A DNA stretch of 64,000 bases from contig NZ_CANMJY010000003.1 of the NCBI RefSeq assembly GCF_947498345.1, positions 62,001 through 126,000 of the forward strand, read 5' to 3'. Under the pieces are notes generated by a model. The model was not told the origin of the DNA and did no database searches. It worked only from the letters and a program-made list of their open reading frames with translations. Shown one piece after another: positions 43,712 through 54,105 of this stretch. The DNA is from an uncultured Winogradskyella sp. (GTDB lineage Bacteria > Bacteroidota > Bacteroidia > Flavobacteriales > Flavobacteriaceae). Numbering within the stretch: the stretch's first letter is position 1; each line of letters opens with the position of its first letter. Made by a program: the position numbers and the translations under genes.

Positions 43712-44317
43712 ATGCTCATTATAGGAATTGCTGGTGGAACAGGATGTGGTAAAACAACGGTAGTCAATACCATTCTAAACGAATTACCAGAAGGCGAAGT
43801 TGGCGTAATTTCCCAAGATTCTTACTATAAAGACACCTCTCACCTTAGCTACGAAGAGCGAGTAAAAATCAATTTTGACCATCCGCGCTCTATAGACTTT
43901 GAATTGTTAGAGCAGCACCTCAAAGAGCTTAAAAAAGGAAACTCCATAGACCAACCTATTTATTCCTTTGTAAAACATAATAGAACAGGAGATACCATTT
44001 CTACAAAACCAAGAAAGGTTATGATTGTAGAAGGTATTTTAATTCTTACAAATCCAGAAATCAGGGAACTCTTTGATATCAAAATATTTGTTCATGCCGA
44101 CTCAGATGAGCGATTAATTCGTCGACTAAAACGTGATATTTCTGAACGCGGAAGAGATATTGATGAAGTACTTACAAGATATCAGAACACTTTAAAACCT
44201 ATGCATCATCAGTTCATAGAACCCATGAAAGAATATGCCGATATCATTATTCCAAACAATAAATACAACACAGTTGCTGTAGACATCGTTAAAACTATAA
44301 TCAACGAACGTTTATAA
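43712..44317 (+). CDS. udk: Uridine kinase
   Basis: 201 residues. Walker A is GIAGGTGCGKTT near residue 5. SQDSYYKDTSHLSYEERVKI and FDHPRSIDFELLEQHLKEL form the nucleoside site. The lid has DERLIRRLKRDISERGRDID, followed by FIEPMKEYADIIIPNNKYN. It phosphorylates uridine and cytidine with ATP or GTP (pyrimidine salvage). The stop shares one base with the ATG of the FtsB-like gene. It opens an operon running to the methylmalonyl-CoA mutase genes. Confidence 0.95.
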   Translation: MLIIGIAGGTGCGKTTVVNTILNELPEGEVGVISQDSYYKDTSHLSYEERVKINFDHPRSIDFELLEQHLKELKKGNSIDQPIYSFVKHNRTGDTISTKPRKVMIVEGILILTNPEIRELFDIKIFVHADSDERLIRRLKRDISERGRDIDEVLTRYQNTLKPMHHQFIEPMKEYADIIIPNNKYNTVAVDIVKTIINERL

Positions 44318-44643
44318 TGGGAATTTTTGACAACAAATACCTTAAACCTTTCAAGAATATATACCTTATCGTATTTATTGTATTTGCCATTTGGATGTTG
44401 TTTTTTGATGCGCATTCCCTAATATTTCATCACGAGTTAAATTCTGACATCGAAGAATTAGAATATCAAAAAGAGCATTACAAAAATGAAATGACAAAAG
44501 ACAACAAAGCCATTAAGGAATTAAGTACAGAAGAAGGCGTTGAGCGTACAGCGCGCGAAACTTACAATATGAAAAAGTCCAACGAAGATATTTTTATAAT
44601 TGAATACGAAGATAGCATAGCCAAACAAAAACAAGATGAGTAA
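44317..44643 (+). CDS. Septum formation initiator protein, FtsB/DivIC family
   Basis: 108 residues. A short cytoplasmic N-terminus, one membrane helix (IYLIVFIVFAIWMLFFDAHS, about 16-35) and a periplasmic coiled coil (NSDIEELEYQKEHYKNEMTK) are followed by the conserved VERTARETYNMKKSNEDIFI segment. It belongs to the FtsB/DivIC group that joins FtsL and FtsQ in the divisome. It overlaps both neighbours (1 base with udk, 8 bases with the mutase gene), an arrangement that looks conserved in this family. Confidence 0.88.
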   Translation: MGIFDNKYLKPFKNIYLIVFIVFAIWMLFFDAHSLIFHHELNSDIEELEYQKEHYKNEMTKDNKAIKELSTEEGVERTARETYNMKKSNEDIFIIEYEDSIAKQKQDE

Positions 44644-46009
44644 ATCTTTATTTAGCGAATTTGAAAGGGTATCTGCAAAAGCCTGGAAACAAAAAATACA
44701 AGTCGACTTAAAAGGTGCAGATTATAACGATACCTTAATCTGGAAAACTAATGAGGGCATAGATGTACGACCATTTTATCATTCTGATGAATTTGATGCA
44801 TCACCCAAAATTTCTGCAAGTGAAGGTAAATTATGGAAGATATGTCAAATCATTGACGTAACTGATGTTGAAAAAGCCAATAAAAAAGCTATTGATGCTA
44901 TTGAGCGAGGCGCTGAACACATTACGTTTGTTATTCATTCTAAGGACATACAAATGAAATTCCTAATGCAAGATATTAACTTTGCAAAAATTGATGTTAG
45001 CCTTAAAATGATGTTTTTATCAGCTGACTTTGTAAGTCAAAATGAAGTTAAACATACTCTTGGCTCAAAATTATTATTAGAAATTGATATTATACATCAT
45101 TTAGTAGCTTCAGGAAATTGGTACACCAATCTAAAAGAAGACCACCAACACTGGGAAAAGATTGTAAAAAGCTCTGGACAATTACATATCAATTTACAAA
45201 CGTATCAAAATGCAGGTGCTAACATTGTACAACAATTAGCCTATGCATTAGCACATACTAATGAGTATTTAAACCATTTAGAGAACTTCTTAAACACTGA
45301 AGACAAAGAGGATCTTATAACTGTGTTTCATGTCTCAGTAGGAAGCAATTATTTCTTTGAAATCTCAAAATTAAGAGCATTACGTTTACTATGGAAAACT
45401 TTAGCTCCAGAATTTGACCTCAACGGAGATTGTATAATTGTAGCTACCCCAAGTAAGCGTAATAAGACGATTTACGATTATAACGTGAATATGCTGCGTA
45501 CCACCACAGAATGCATGAGCGCTGTTTTAGGAGGAGCAAATGTAGTTTCAAATTTACCTTACGACAATCTTTACCATAAACCCAATGAATTTGGAGATCG
45601 CATATCTCGAAATCAATTATTGGTTCTTAAAAAGGAAAGTTATTTTGACAAGGTAAATAACCCAGCAGATGGAGCCTATTACATTGAAAATTTAACACAA
45701 CAATTAGCAGAAAAAGCTTTAAATCTTTTTAAAGATATCGAAGCAAATGGTGGTTTTTTAAACCAGTTAAAAGAAGGCACAATTCAACGAAAAATAAAAG
45801 AAAGTGCAGCTAAAGAACAAGCTGATTTCGATGCTGGAATATTAGTACTTTTAGGCACAAACAGACATCCAAATCCTGCTGATAAAATGAAAAATGAGTT
45901 AGAAATTAATCCATTTGTCAAAAAAGAAAAGCGCAAAACAATAATTGAACCAATTATTGAAAAAAGATTATCTGAAAAATTGGAAATCAATAGATTAAAC
46001 AATGAATAA
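44636..46009 (+). CDS. mutA: Methylmalonyl-CoA mutase, small (beta) subunit
   Basis: 457 residues. A TIM-barrel homologous to the catalytic subunit but without a B12-binding domain at the C-terminus. Landmarks are FERVSAKAWKQKIQVDLKGA, FHVSVGSNYFFEISKLRALR, TTECMSAVLGGANVVSNLPY and the YYIENLTQQLAEKALNLFKD helix. With MutB it converts (R)-methylmalonyl-CoA to succinyl-CoA. It is shorter than typical MutA because the C-terminal domain is absent. An unrelated lipoprotein gene separates it from the large subunit gene. Confidence 0.92.
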   Translation: MSKSLFSEFERVSAKAWKQKIQVDLKGADYNDTLIWKTNEGIDVRPFYHSDEFDASPKISASEGKLWKICQIIDVTDVEKANKKAIDAIERGAEHITFVIHSKDIQMKFLMQDINFAKIDVSLKMMFLSADFVSQNEVKHTLGSKLLLEIDIIHHLVASGNWYTNLKEDHQHWEKIVKSSGQLHINLQTYQNAGANIVQQLAYALAHTNEYLNHLENFLNTEDKEDLITVFHVSVGSNYFFEISKLRALRLLWKTLAPEFDLNGDCIIVATPSKRNKTIYDYNVNMLRTTTECMSAVLGGANVVSNLPYDNLYHKPNEFGDRISRNQLLVLKKESYFDKVNNPADGAYYIENLTQQLAEKALNLFKDIEANGGFLNQLKEGTIQRKIKESAAKEQADFDAGILVLLGTNRHPNPADKMKNELEINPFVKKEKRKTIIEPIIEKRLSEKLEINRLNNE

Positions 46010-46012
46010 AGT

Positions 46013-46657
46013 ATGGTATTGAGAAAATCTATAGTAACTTTTTTATGCATTATCTGCATTCTTTTCGCGTCATGTATAGAAGTGGTAAAAGAGATTTCTA
46101 ATTGGACACAATCTGAAGATATAAATAATATCGAAGGCAATACACATTACCTGGGAGATGATGGTATAAAATTATTTCTTCCAAGCAGTTTTAAGCAATA
46201 TACATCAGTTGAATATATTTCATTAATAGATTCTTTGATTACGGATAATAAAGAATTAGAAATTGAACGCGCAAGATTTAGAAACATCAGAGAAATGGAA
46301 GGGAACCATTACATCTTTTTTGACCATTCTATCAGTGCAACTTACACTATCAATGTTCTTCCACACACACCTATCTCTCGTCAAGATGCCAAATATTTAT
46401 TAGGTATTATTAGACAAAATCAGGAAGAATTATCAAATAAAACAGATTTAGGTTATACCAAAATTACAGCTAAACATAATGATAATGGCAGAACCCAAGT
46501 CTTTAAAGCCATATTTAAGATTGAGAATCAAAAACTAAACCAACAAGCTTTTCAGCATGCTTACTTTATTTCTTCAAAACAGAAAACAGTATTAATAAAC
46601 CTTATGGCACCCTTTGAAGTCAATTTTGATCCGTTTTTAGAAAAAATGAAATTATGA
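46013..46657 (+). CDS. Lipoprotein of unknown function inside the methylmalonyl-CoA mutase operon
   Basis: 214 residues. A lipoprotein signal has lipobox ILFASC (Cys near residue 21). After a charged linker, a beta-rich domain opens [20 protein letters not shown] and contains [20 protein letters not shown]. It starts three bases after the mutA stop, and its last bases overlap the mutB ATG, so it is co-expressed. I do not recognise the family, and an extracytoplasmic lipoprotein has no obvious task in the mutase reaction. Confidence 0.65.
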   Translation: MVLRKSIVTFLCIICILFASCIEVVKEISNWTQSEDINNIEGNTHYLGDDGIKLFLPSSFKQYTSVEYISLIDSLITDNKELEIERARFRNIREMEGNHYIFFDHSISATYTINVLPHTPISRQDAKYLLGIIRQNQEELSNKTDLGYTKITAKHNDNGRTQVFKAIFKIENQKLNQQAFQHAYFISSKQKTVLINLMAPFEVNFDPFLEKMKL

Positions 46658-48777
46658 GTCGAAAAAATGTTCAACATATTACTATAACGCAAAAACCTAA
46701 AAAGCAAAAACCAAAAGGTAATAGTCATTTTCAAACTGCTGAAGATATTACTGTGAAATCCACCTATTCAAAAGATGATGCTTCAGACCTTGAACATTTA
46801 GATTTTGTTGCTGGCATTGCACCAAACCTTCGTGGCCCATACTCAACCATGTATGTACGAAGGCCTTGGACCATTAGACAGTACGCTGGCTTCTCTACAG
46901 CCGAAGAAAGTAACGCCTTTTACAGACGTAATTTAGCCGCTGGTCAAAAAGGCCTATCTGTTGCATTCGATTTAGCAACACACAGAGGTTATGACTCGGA
47001 TCATGAGCGTGTTGTCGGTGATGTAGGTAAAGCTGGAGTTGCTATTGATTCAATTGAGGATATGAAAATCCTTTTTGATCAAATTCCATTAGATAAAATG
47101 TCTGTGTCAATGACTATGAATGGGGCAGTACTTCCAATTATGGCATTTTATATTGTAGCTGCTGAAGAGCAAGGAGTAAAGCCCGAACAATTAGCTGGCA
47201 CAATTCAAAATGATATTTTAAAAGAGTTTATGGTGCGTAATACCTACATTTACCCACCTACTCCATCTATGAAAATTATTTCAGATATTTTTGAATACAC
47301 AAGTAAACACATGCCGCGATTCAATAGTATCAGTATTTCTGGTTATCATATGCAAGAAGCAGGAGCCACATGTGATATTGAATTAGCATACACACTTGCC
47401 GATGGACTAGAATATATTAGAAAAGGGCTTGAAGCTGGTATGGATATCGACACCTTTGCCCCTCGCCTATCTTTTTTCTGGGCAATTGGCATGAATCACT
47501 TTATGGAAATAGCTAAAATGCGTGCAGCTCGCATGTTATGGGCTAAATTGGTGAAACAATTCAATCCAAAAAACCCTAAATCTTTAGCTTTAAGAACCCA
47601 CTGCCAAACCTCTGGTTGGAGTTTAACCGAACAAGACCCATTTAACAATGTTGCCAGAACCTGTATTGAAGCTGCTGCCGCTGCTTTTGGTGGCACACAA
47701 AGTTTACATACCAATGCCCTAGATGAAGCTATTGCCTTACCTACAGATTTTTCAGCGCGTATAGCTCGTAATACGCAAATCTATCTGCAACAAGAAACCC
47801 ATATTACTAAAACGGTTGATCCATGGGCTGGCAGTTATTATGTAGAAAATTTAACAAATGATATCGCTCAAAAAGCATGGCAACTTATTGAAGAAGTTGA
47901 AGAACTTGGAGGTATGACTAAAGCCATTGAAGCTGGTATCCCTAAATTAAGAATTGAAGAAGCTGCTGCACGTAAACAAGCACGAATCGATTCTGGACAA
48001 GATATCATCGTTGGAGTTAATAAATATCAACTCAAAGAAGAAGACCCACTACATATTTTAGAGGTAGACAACCAAACCGTAAGACATCAACAGATAGAGC
48101 GCTTAAACAAAATAAAGTCTACTCGTAATAATGAAGATGTTACCTCAGCACTATTAAAATTGACAGAAGCTGCTAAGACAGGTGAAAATAATTTATTAGC
48201 TTTAGCAGTAGATGCAGCACGTAAACGTGCAACCTTAGGTGAAATCAGCGATGCATTAGAAGTCGAATTTGGTCGCTATAAAGCGCAAATAAAATCATTT
48301 AGCGGAGTGTACAGCAAAGAAATAAAAGACGATAAAAGCTTTCAGAAAGCAAGAGACTTAGCAGATCAATTTGCGGAACAAGATGGTAGACGCCCACGTA
48401 TAATGATTGCCAAAATGGGACAAGATGGTCATGACAGAGGTGCAAAAGTTGTTGCTACTGGTTATGCTGATGTTGGTTTTGATGTAGATATAGGTCCATT
48501 ATTTCAAACACCAAAAGAAGCGGCAAAACAAGCTGTAGAAAATGATGTACATATTTTAGGTGTATCCTCACTTGCAGCTGGCCATAAAACTTTAGTCCCA
48601 CAAGTCATTGAGCAATTAAAAGCCTATGGCAGAGATGATATTATGGTTATTGTTGGCGGAGTTATTCCAAAACAAGACTACCAATACTTATTTGATGCTG
48701 GTGCCGTTGCCGTTTTTGGGCCTGGCACTAAGATCAGTGATGCAGCTATTCAGATTTTAGAAATCTTAATAGATTGA
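46654..48777 (+). CDS. mutB: Methylmalonyl-CoA mutase, large (alpha) subunit
   Basis: 707 residues. The N-terminal catalytic barrel has [60 protein letters not shown] and [19 protein letters not shown]. The C-terminal B12-binding domain (about 580-707) carries DGHDRG (the DxHxxG cobalt-ligand motif) and [14 protein letters not shown]. It rearranges methylmalonyl-CoA and succinyl-CoA using adenosylcobalamin. The length is normal. It is translationally coupled to the lipoprotein gene by a four-base overlap. Confidence 0.97.
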   Translation: MSRKNVQHITITQKPKKQKPKGNSHFQTAEDITVKSTYSKDDASDLEHLDFVAGIAPNLRGPYSTMYVRRPWTIRQYAGFSTAEESNAFYRRNLAAGQKGLSVAFDLATHRGYDSDHERVVGDVGKAGVAIDSIEDMKILFDQIPLDKMSVSMTMNGAVLPIMAFYIVAAEEQGVKPEQLAGTIQNDILKEFMVRNTYIYPPTPSMKIISDIFEYTSKHMPRFNSISISGYHMQEAGATCDIELAYTLADGLEYIRKGLEAGMDIDTFAPRLSFFWAIGMNHFMEIAKMRAARMLWAKLVKQFNPKNPKSLALRTHCQTSGWSLTEQDPFNNVARTCIEAAAAAFGGTQSLHTNALDEAIALPTDFSARIARNTQIYLQQETHITKTVDPWAGSYYVENLTNDIAQKAWQLIEEVEELGGMTKAIEAGIPKLRIEEAAARKQARIDSGQDIIVGVNKYQLKEEDPLHILEVDNQTVRHQQIERLNKIKSTRNNEDVTSALLKLTEAAKTGENNLLALAVDAARKRATLGEISDALEVEFGRYKAQIKSFSGVYSKEIKDDKSFQKARDLADQFAEQDGRRPRIMIAKMGQDGHDRGAKVVATGYADVGFDVDIGPLFQTPKEAAKQAVENDVHILGVSSLAAGHKTLVPQVIEQLKAYGRDDIMVIVGGVIPKQDYQYLFDAGAVAVFGPGTKISDAAIQILEILID

Positions 48778-48800
48778 TATCATTTCACTTATAAAATTCA

Positions 48801-49331
48801 ATGATAAATAAAGTCTTTGTATTATTTGGTGTAGTAGTATTATCTGTAGTAATTGCTAGTGCATATGGCGCTATTCATAATCAGATTACTTACTCTATTT
48901 CTGAAGAATATTTCACAAAATTAAAATTTAATCAATTTGGTTTATGGAACGGAGCATTTGGCAATAATGGATTTAAGAAATCTGCATTTGTAGGTGTTTT
49001 AGCAACATGGTGGTTTGGTGCTATCATAGGTTTAATAATTGGTATACTAACAATATTTATATTCAACTTTAATAAGAAATTAAAGATAATTCTAAAACAA
49101 GTATTTTTAGTACTTGTATTTGCTGTTTTAGCAGGTATTATAGGTTTTTTAGTTGGAAAGTTATTTATCAATGATTTAGGAATGAATTCAAACTTTATTT
49201 CAAATTTAGATGACCCAAAAGCTTTTGTCATAGCTGGAAGCATTCATAATTTTAGTTACCTAGGTGGCTTAGTAGGGCTTTTTTATAGCGTATTTCACCT
49301 TTTTAAATTAAATAAAGTTAAGTTCAACTAA
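48801..49331 (+). CDS. Membrane protein of unknown function with four helices
   Basis: 176 residues with four membrane helices (about 5-22, 68-92, 104-124 and 146-168). The first is followed by the extracytoplasmic HNQITYSISEEYFTKLKFNQ. The HNxxxYSxSxEYFTKxKF element looks conserved in related proteins from several phyla, but none has an assigned job. It lies 23 bases after mutB on the same strand, so it may be the last gene of that operon. A 100-base gap to the M16 peptidase follows. Confidence 0.65.
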   Translation: MINKVFVLFGVVVLSVVIASAYGAIHNQITYSISEEYFTKLKFNQFGLWNGAFGNNGFKKSAFVGVLATWWFGAIIGLIIGILTIFIFNFNKKLKIILKQVFLVLVFAVLAGIIGFLVGKLFINDLGMNSNFISNLDDPKAFVIAGSIHNFSYLGGLVGLFYSVFHLFKLNKVKFN

Positions 49332-49431
49332 AAATTTAGTTAAAATAATGTTATTCCTTTTTACTACAATTTATAATCCGTAAATTGGAGGAATTTTCTT
49401 ATAAATTTTTAATCGATAAAACCATCAATCA

Positions 49432-52290
49432 ATGACAACAAAACTTTCTCGAGTGTTTAAAACACTTTTTGTGTGCTGTTTACTAGTCACTTTTACTGCC
49501 AATGCGCAAACCACAACTTTAGAAAAACAGACTACAGGTGCTGTACCTTCTGATGCTCTGCCAATAACATCAGAAGTAAAAATTGGTAAACTATCTAACG
49601 GACTCACCTATTACATTCAAAATAATGGAAAACCAGAAGATAAAGTAGAATTGCGTTTAGCGCTTAAAGCAGGTTCTATTGTAGAGACTGAAGATCAAAG
49701 AGGCTTAGCACACTTTATGGAGCATATGAATTTTAATGGCACCAAAAACTTTAAAAAAAATGAACTGGTAGATTACCTACAAAGCATTGGAGTAGAGTTT
49801 GGCGCTGACCTCAATGCATATACAGGCTTTGACCAAACAGTTTACATTCTTCCGATTCCTAGTGATGATCCAGAAAAATTAGATAAAGGTTTTCAGATTC
49901 TTCAAGATTGGGCAGGTAATGCACTACTAACAGATGAAGATATTGATGATGAACGCGGTGTAGTTATTGAAGAGTATAGAACGCGTTTAGGTGCAGCTAC
50001 AAGAATGCGATCACGATACTTAGATAAAATTGCATACAAATCTAAGTATGCTGATCGTTTACCTATTGGAACAAAAGAAAACCTTGAAAACTTTAAATAT
50101 GAAAGTATACGAAACTTTCAGAGAGATTGGTACAGGCCAAATCTTATGGCAGTCATCGCTGTGGGCGACTTAGATGTTGAAACTTTAGAAAAGAAAATAA
50201 AAGACAACTTTAGTGGTTTAAAAAACCCTAAAAACCCAAAACCTAGAGAAGAATATTATTCAGAAAGTCACGAAGGTACTTTTGTTGCCGTAGAATGGGA
50301 TGAAGAAGCCACAGGTAGCCAAGTTCAGATTTTTTATAAAGACAAAGACAAGCCAAAAAAGACAAAAACTGTAGCAGATTATCAGGATAACATGGTAGAA
50401 GGTCTTTTTTCGCAAATGATCAATAACCGATTAAGAGAATACAGTAATAAACCTAACCCACCATTTATTTATGGATTTTCATACCATGGAGGTACTATTG
50501 GCAATCAAGACGCCTATCAGTCCTTTGCTCAAACTAATGAAACTGGTCAGTTAGAAGCGCTTAGAGTATTACTAGAAGAAAATGAGCGTGTAAAACGTTT
50601 TGGTTTTAAAGCCTCAGAATTAGAGCGTGCTAAAAAAGATTATTTAGCAAGATTAGAGCGCCAATTTAAAGATAAAGACAAGCGTGAATCTAATAGAATT
50701 GTTGGCCGTTACGTTCAGCACTTTTTACAAGAAAGCCCTATCCCTGGAATTGAATGGAGTTACGCTTTCGCTCAGAAAGAGTTGCCAAAAATTAAGTTAG
50801 AAGATGTTAATGGTTTAATTTCAGACTTTTTGCACGACGATAATAGACTAGTTATCCTAACAGGTCCTAAAAAAGAAGGTCTCACCAAAGTAACCGAACA
50901 AGAAGTTATCGACTTGTTAGAAACGGTCAAGAAAGCAGATGTTAAAGATTATGAGGATGAAGCCGTTAGAGAAGAATTGATGCCTGTTAAACCTGCAAAA
51001 GGTAGTATTGCCAAAAAAGAAGTGAACAACGAAGGGAAGGTTAACGAAACAACTACATTGACGTTAAGTAATGGAGCCAAAGTCACTTACAAAAAAACAG
51101 ATTTTAAAAATGATGAAGTTTTATTTGAAGCATTTAGTTACGGCGGAACATCATTATACACTGCTGAAGAATTAAAAGAGACCTCAAGCGCTAACAGAGG
51201 TTTATTTGAAGCTGGTATTGATGGTATTGATAAGAATGAAATGACCAAAATGACTTCTGGTAAAATCGTAAGAGTAAGACCATTTATTAGCGGTAATTCT
51301 GAAGGCTTTAGAGGCTCTGCATCACCAAAGGATATGGAAATGATGTTTCAGATGATTCATTTATATTTTACAAAATTAGATAAAGATCCTGAAGCATTTT
51401 CTTCTTTCATTAATAAACAAAAAGCATTTCTAGGTAACATATTATCTAATCCTAACATTTCATTTTCTATTGCTTTAGGAGAATTTTTAAACGAAGGCAA
51501 TCCAAGATATACAGGTTTCCCAGATGAAGAAGCTTTAGATAATGCTAATTACGATTTGGCTTACGAGAAATATAAAGAACGTTTTGCTAATGCCGGAGAC
51601 TTCCATTTCTACTTTGTAGGTAACGTAGATGAAGACAAAATTAAAAACTACGCTGAGACTTATATTGCTTCTCTATCAGGTAATGGAGAAAAAGAGATGT
51701 ATAAAGTCCACGATTTTAGACCAAAATCTGGATCGCATGAGTTTACATACTATAAGGGTACCGAACCTAAAAGTCAAGTGAGACTTACATATTCTGGAGA
51801 AACTGAATATAACAAAGACGAAGCACGAGCAATGAATGCTCTGGGAGAGATTTTAAGCATTAAACTCATCGAAAAGTTACGAGAAGAAGAAGGTGGAGTT
51901 TATGGTGCAGGAGCAAGAGGCTCTATAAGTAAATTACCTTATAGCCGCTATAGCTTTAGTATTTCATTCCCTTGTGCACCAGAAAATGCAGAAAAACTAA
52001 TTGCTGCATCTCTTGCAGAAGTTGAAACTATTATTAAAAATGGCCCAACAGAAGTTGATCTAGATAAAGTAAAAAAGGCCTTATTGCTCTCAAGAAAAGA
52101 AGATTTAGAGCAAAATCGTTTTTGGTTATCGACCATTAAAGATGCAGATTATAATAAAAGTGATTTAAACGGCGTAGTTAATTATGAAGCTAATATCAAT
52201 GCATTAACAACCAAAGATATTCACAATGTAGCTAAGAAGTACTTAACTAACGGTTACATCAAAGCAGTCTTAATGCCAGAAAAAGAATAA
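49432..52290 (+). CDS. M16-family zinc metallopeptidase (pitrilysin/insulinase type)
   Basis: 952 residues. A signal peptide (about 1-25, ending NAQ) precedes the N-terminal M16 domain with the inverted zinc motif HFMEH (residues 94-98). The third zinc ligand is in ERGVVIEEYRTRL. The second half (about 510-952) is the inactive M16C domain with TLTLSNGAKVTYKKTDFKND and IEKLREEEGGVYGAGARGSI. It degrades peptides in the periplasm in a closed two-halved chamber. A purine-rich ribosome-binding-like GGAGGA lies 45 bases upstream, too far to set the start. A strong terminator follows. Confidence 0.92.
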   Translation: MTTKLSRVFKTLFVCCLLVTFTANAQTTTLEKQTTGAVPSDALPITSEVKIGKLSNGLTYYIQNNGKPEDKVELRLALKAGSIVETEDQRGLAHFMEHMNFNGTKNFKKNELVDYLQSIGVEFGADLNAYTGFDQTVYILPIPSDDPEKLDKGFQILQDWAGNALLTDEDIDDERGVVIEEYRTRLGAATRMRSRYLDKIAYKSKYADRLPIGTKENLENFKYESIRNFQRDWYRPNLMAVIAVGDLDVETLEKKIKDNFSGLKNPKNPKPREEYYSESHEGTFVAVEWDEEATGSQVQIFYKDKDKPKKTKTVADYQDNMVEGLFSQMINNRLREYSNKPNPPFIYGFSYHGGTIGNQDAYQSFAQTNETGQLEALRVLLEENERVKRFGFKASELERAKKDYLARLERQFKDKDKRESNRIVGRYVQHFLQESPIPGIEWSYAFAQKELPKIKLEDVNGLISDFLHDDNRLVILTGPKKEGLTKVTEQEVIDLLETVKKADVKDYEDEAVREELMPVKPAKGSIAKKEVNNEGKVNETTTLTLSNGAKVTYKKTDFKNDEVLFEAFSYGGTSLYTAEELKETSSANRGLFEAGIDGIDKNEMTKMTSGKIVRVRPFISGNSEGFRGSASPKDMEMMFQMIHLYFTKLDKDPEAFSSFINKQKAFLGNILSNPNISFSIALGEFLNEGNPRYTGFPDEEALDNANYDLAYEKYKERFANAGDFHFYFVGNVDEDKIKNYAETYIASLSGNGEKEMYKVHDFRPKSGSHEFTYYKGTEPKSQVRLTYSGETEYNKDEARAMNALGEILSIKLIEKLREEEGGVYGAGARGSISKLPYSRYSFSISFPCAPENAEKLIAASLAEVETIIKNGPTEVDLDKVKKALLLSRKEDLEQNRFWLSTIKDADYNKSDLNGVVNYEANINALTTKDIHNVAKKYLTNGYIKAVLMPEKE

Positions 52291-52314
52291 ACTTAAATAA
52301 GAAATATCTCAAAG

Positions 52315-52352
52315 AACAAGTCGTCTGAATATAAAACTTTAGACGACTTGTT
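52315..52352 (+). terminator. Terminator after the M16 peptidase gene
   Basis: AACAAGTCGTCT (52315-52326) pairs perfectly with AGACGACTTGTT (52341-52352) around a 14-base loop and runs into TTGTTT, 24 bases after the stop. Confidence 0.8.
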
Positions 52353-52435
52353 TTGTTTACGCTATGTTAACAACTTCCATTTTCAAAACCCATAATAAAT
52401 CGTATTTTTAAACCCTTAATAAACCAAATCATTTA

Positions 52436-53203
52436 ATGGGTAAAATCATTGCAATTGCTAATCAAAAAGGAGGTGTTGGTAAAACGACAACCTCAGTAAA
52501 TTTAGCAGCTTCTCTAGGCGCATTAGAGAAGAAAGTCCTACTTATAGATGCTGACCCACAAGCCAATGCGAGTTCTGGCTTGGGTATTAATGTAGATGCT
52601 GTTGAAGTCGGTTCGTATCAGGTTTTAGAGCATACAAAATTGGCAAAAGAAGCTATTGTTGCATCAAATGCACCAAATGTAGATGTAATTCCTGCGCATA
52701 TAGATCTTGTGGCTATTGAAATAGAATTAGTCGATAAAGATGAACGCGAGTATATGCTTAAAAAGGCTATTACAGAATTAAAATCTGAATATGATTATAT
52801 TTTAATCGATTGTGCTCCTTCATTAGGATTATTAACATTGAATGCTTTAACAGCCTCAGATTCAGTGATTATTCCTATTCAATGCGAGTATTTTGCTCTC
52901 GAAGGCTTAGGCAAACTGTTAAATACTATTAAAAGTGTACAAAAGATACATAATGAAGCGTTAGATATTGAAGGTATGCTCCTTACCATGTTCGATTCGC
53001 GTTTACGCCTATCTAACCAAGTGGTTGAAGAAGTTCAGAAGCACTTCAGTGATATGGTATTTGAAACGATTATTCAGCGTAATGTACGATTAGGTGAAGC
53101 GCCAAGTTACGGTGAAAGCATCATTAATTATGATGTAAGTAGCAAAGGAGCAGCTAATTATTTAAGCCTAGCAAAAGAGCTTATAAAGAAAAATGAATTT
53201 TAA
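52436..53203 (+). CDS. parA: Chromosome-partitioning ATPase ParA (Soj)
   Basis: 255 residues. The deviant Walker A motif KGGVGKTTTSVNLAASLG is near the N-terminus. Walker A' is VLLIDADPQANASSGLG, Walker B is YDYILIDCAPSLGLLTLNAL, and RNVRLGEAPSYGESIINYDV is the family's C-terminal signature. It binds DNA non-specifically in its ATP form and moves ParB-parS complexes. The stop overlaps the parB ATG by one base. I did not spot an obvious parS palindrome nearby. Confidence 0.97.
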   Translation: MGKIIAIANQKGGVGKTTTSVNLAASLGALEKKVLLIDADPQANASSGLGINVDAVEVGSYQVLEHTKLAKEAIVASNAPNVDVIPAHIDLVAIEIELVDKDEREYMLKKAITELKSEYDYILIDCAPSLGLLTLNALTASDSVIIPIQCEYFALEGLGKLLNTIKSVQKIHNEALDIEGMLLTMFDSRLRLSNQVVEEVQKHFSDMVFETIIQRNVRLGEAPSYGESIINYDVSSKGAANYLSLAKELIKKNEF

Positions 53204-54105
53204 TGGCGAAGGCAACTAAAAAACAAGCTTTAGGAAGAGGGCTTTCAGCACTGTTGAAAGACCCTGAAAATGATATAAAATCTGCAGAAGATAAAAATGC
53301 AGATAAGGTAGTGGGTAACATTGTAGAACTCGATATTGAGAGCATTGAAGTTAATCCATTTCAACCAAGAACAAACTTCAATGAAGAATCCTTAAGGGAA
53401 TTAGCATCATCTATACGCGAGCTTGGTGTTATTCAACCTATAACAGTTAGAAAACTAGCTTTTAACAAGTATCAGCTCGTTTCTGGAGAACGTCGTTTTA
53501 GAGCTTCAAAATTAGTTGGTTTAGAAACGATTCCTGCATATATCCGTATTGCTAATGATCAGGAGTCATTAGAGATGGCTTTGGTAGAGAATATTCAACG
53601 TCAGGATTTAGACCCAATAGAGATTGCGCTGTCCTACCAACGTTTAATTGATGAAATTCAATTAACACAAGAACAAATGAGTGAACGTGTTGGTAAAAAA
53701 CGCTCTACAATTGCTAACTACTTACGGTTATTGAAATTAGATCCAATTATTCAAACTGGTATGCGCGATGGTTTTATTTCAATGGGTCATGGTAGAGCTA
53801 TGGTAAATATTGAAAGTCAGATTGACCAATTAGAAATTTACGAAAAAGTGATAAGTCAAAAGCTTTCTGTTCGAGCTACAGAACAGTTAGTAAAAAGCTT
53901 AAATACTGAAACCGATTCCGCTTCTCAAAGCACATCAACAGAAGTACCCAAATACATCAAAAAAGGTGTTAAAGAATTTTCAGAATATTTTGGACATAAG
54001 ATTGATGTAAAAGTATCAAAAAACGGAAGCGGAAAAATCACCATTCCATTTCATTCAGAAGAGGATTTTAATAGAATTAAAAAATTAGTGCAACGTGCTA
54101 AATAA
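53203..54105 (+). CDS. parB: Chromosome-partitioning protein ParB (Spo0J)
   Basis: 300 residues. The ParB N-terminal CTPase domain has NPFQPRTNFNEESLRELASS and GERRFRASKLVGLETIPAYI with ALVENIQRQDLDPIEIALSY. The helix-turn-helix (TQEQMSERVGKKRSTIANYL, about 165-190) reads parS. A C-terminal dimerisation region lies near 240-300. It loads on parS and is moved by ParA. The opening KQALGRGLSALL is the typical Spo0J start. The stop overlaps the DUF5683 gene by 11 bases. Confidence 0.97.
   Translation: MAKATKKQALGRGLSALLKDPENDIKSAEDKNADKVVGNIVELDIESIEVNPFQPRTNFNEESLRELASSIRELGVIQPITVRKLAFNKYQLVSGERRFRASKLVGLETIPAYIRIANDQESLEMALVENIQRQDLDPIEIALSYQRLIDEIQLTQEQMSERVGKKRSTIANYLRLLKLDPIIQTGMRDGFISMGHGRAMVNIESQIDQLEIYEKVISQKLSVRATEQLVKSLNTETDSASQSTSTEVPKYIKKGVKEFSEYFGHKIDVKVSKNGSGKITIPFHSEEDFNRIKKLVQRAK

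Noticed and set aside
52436..54105. Chromosome origin or parS cluster near parAB
   Set aside because: No palindromic TGTTTCACGTGAAACA-like site or DnaA-box cluster was seen here. parAB alone does not place the origin.
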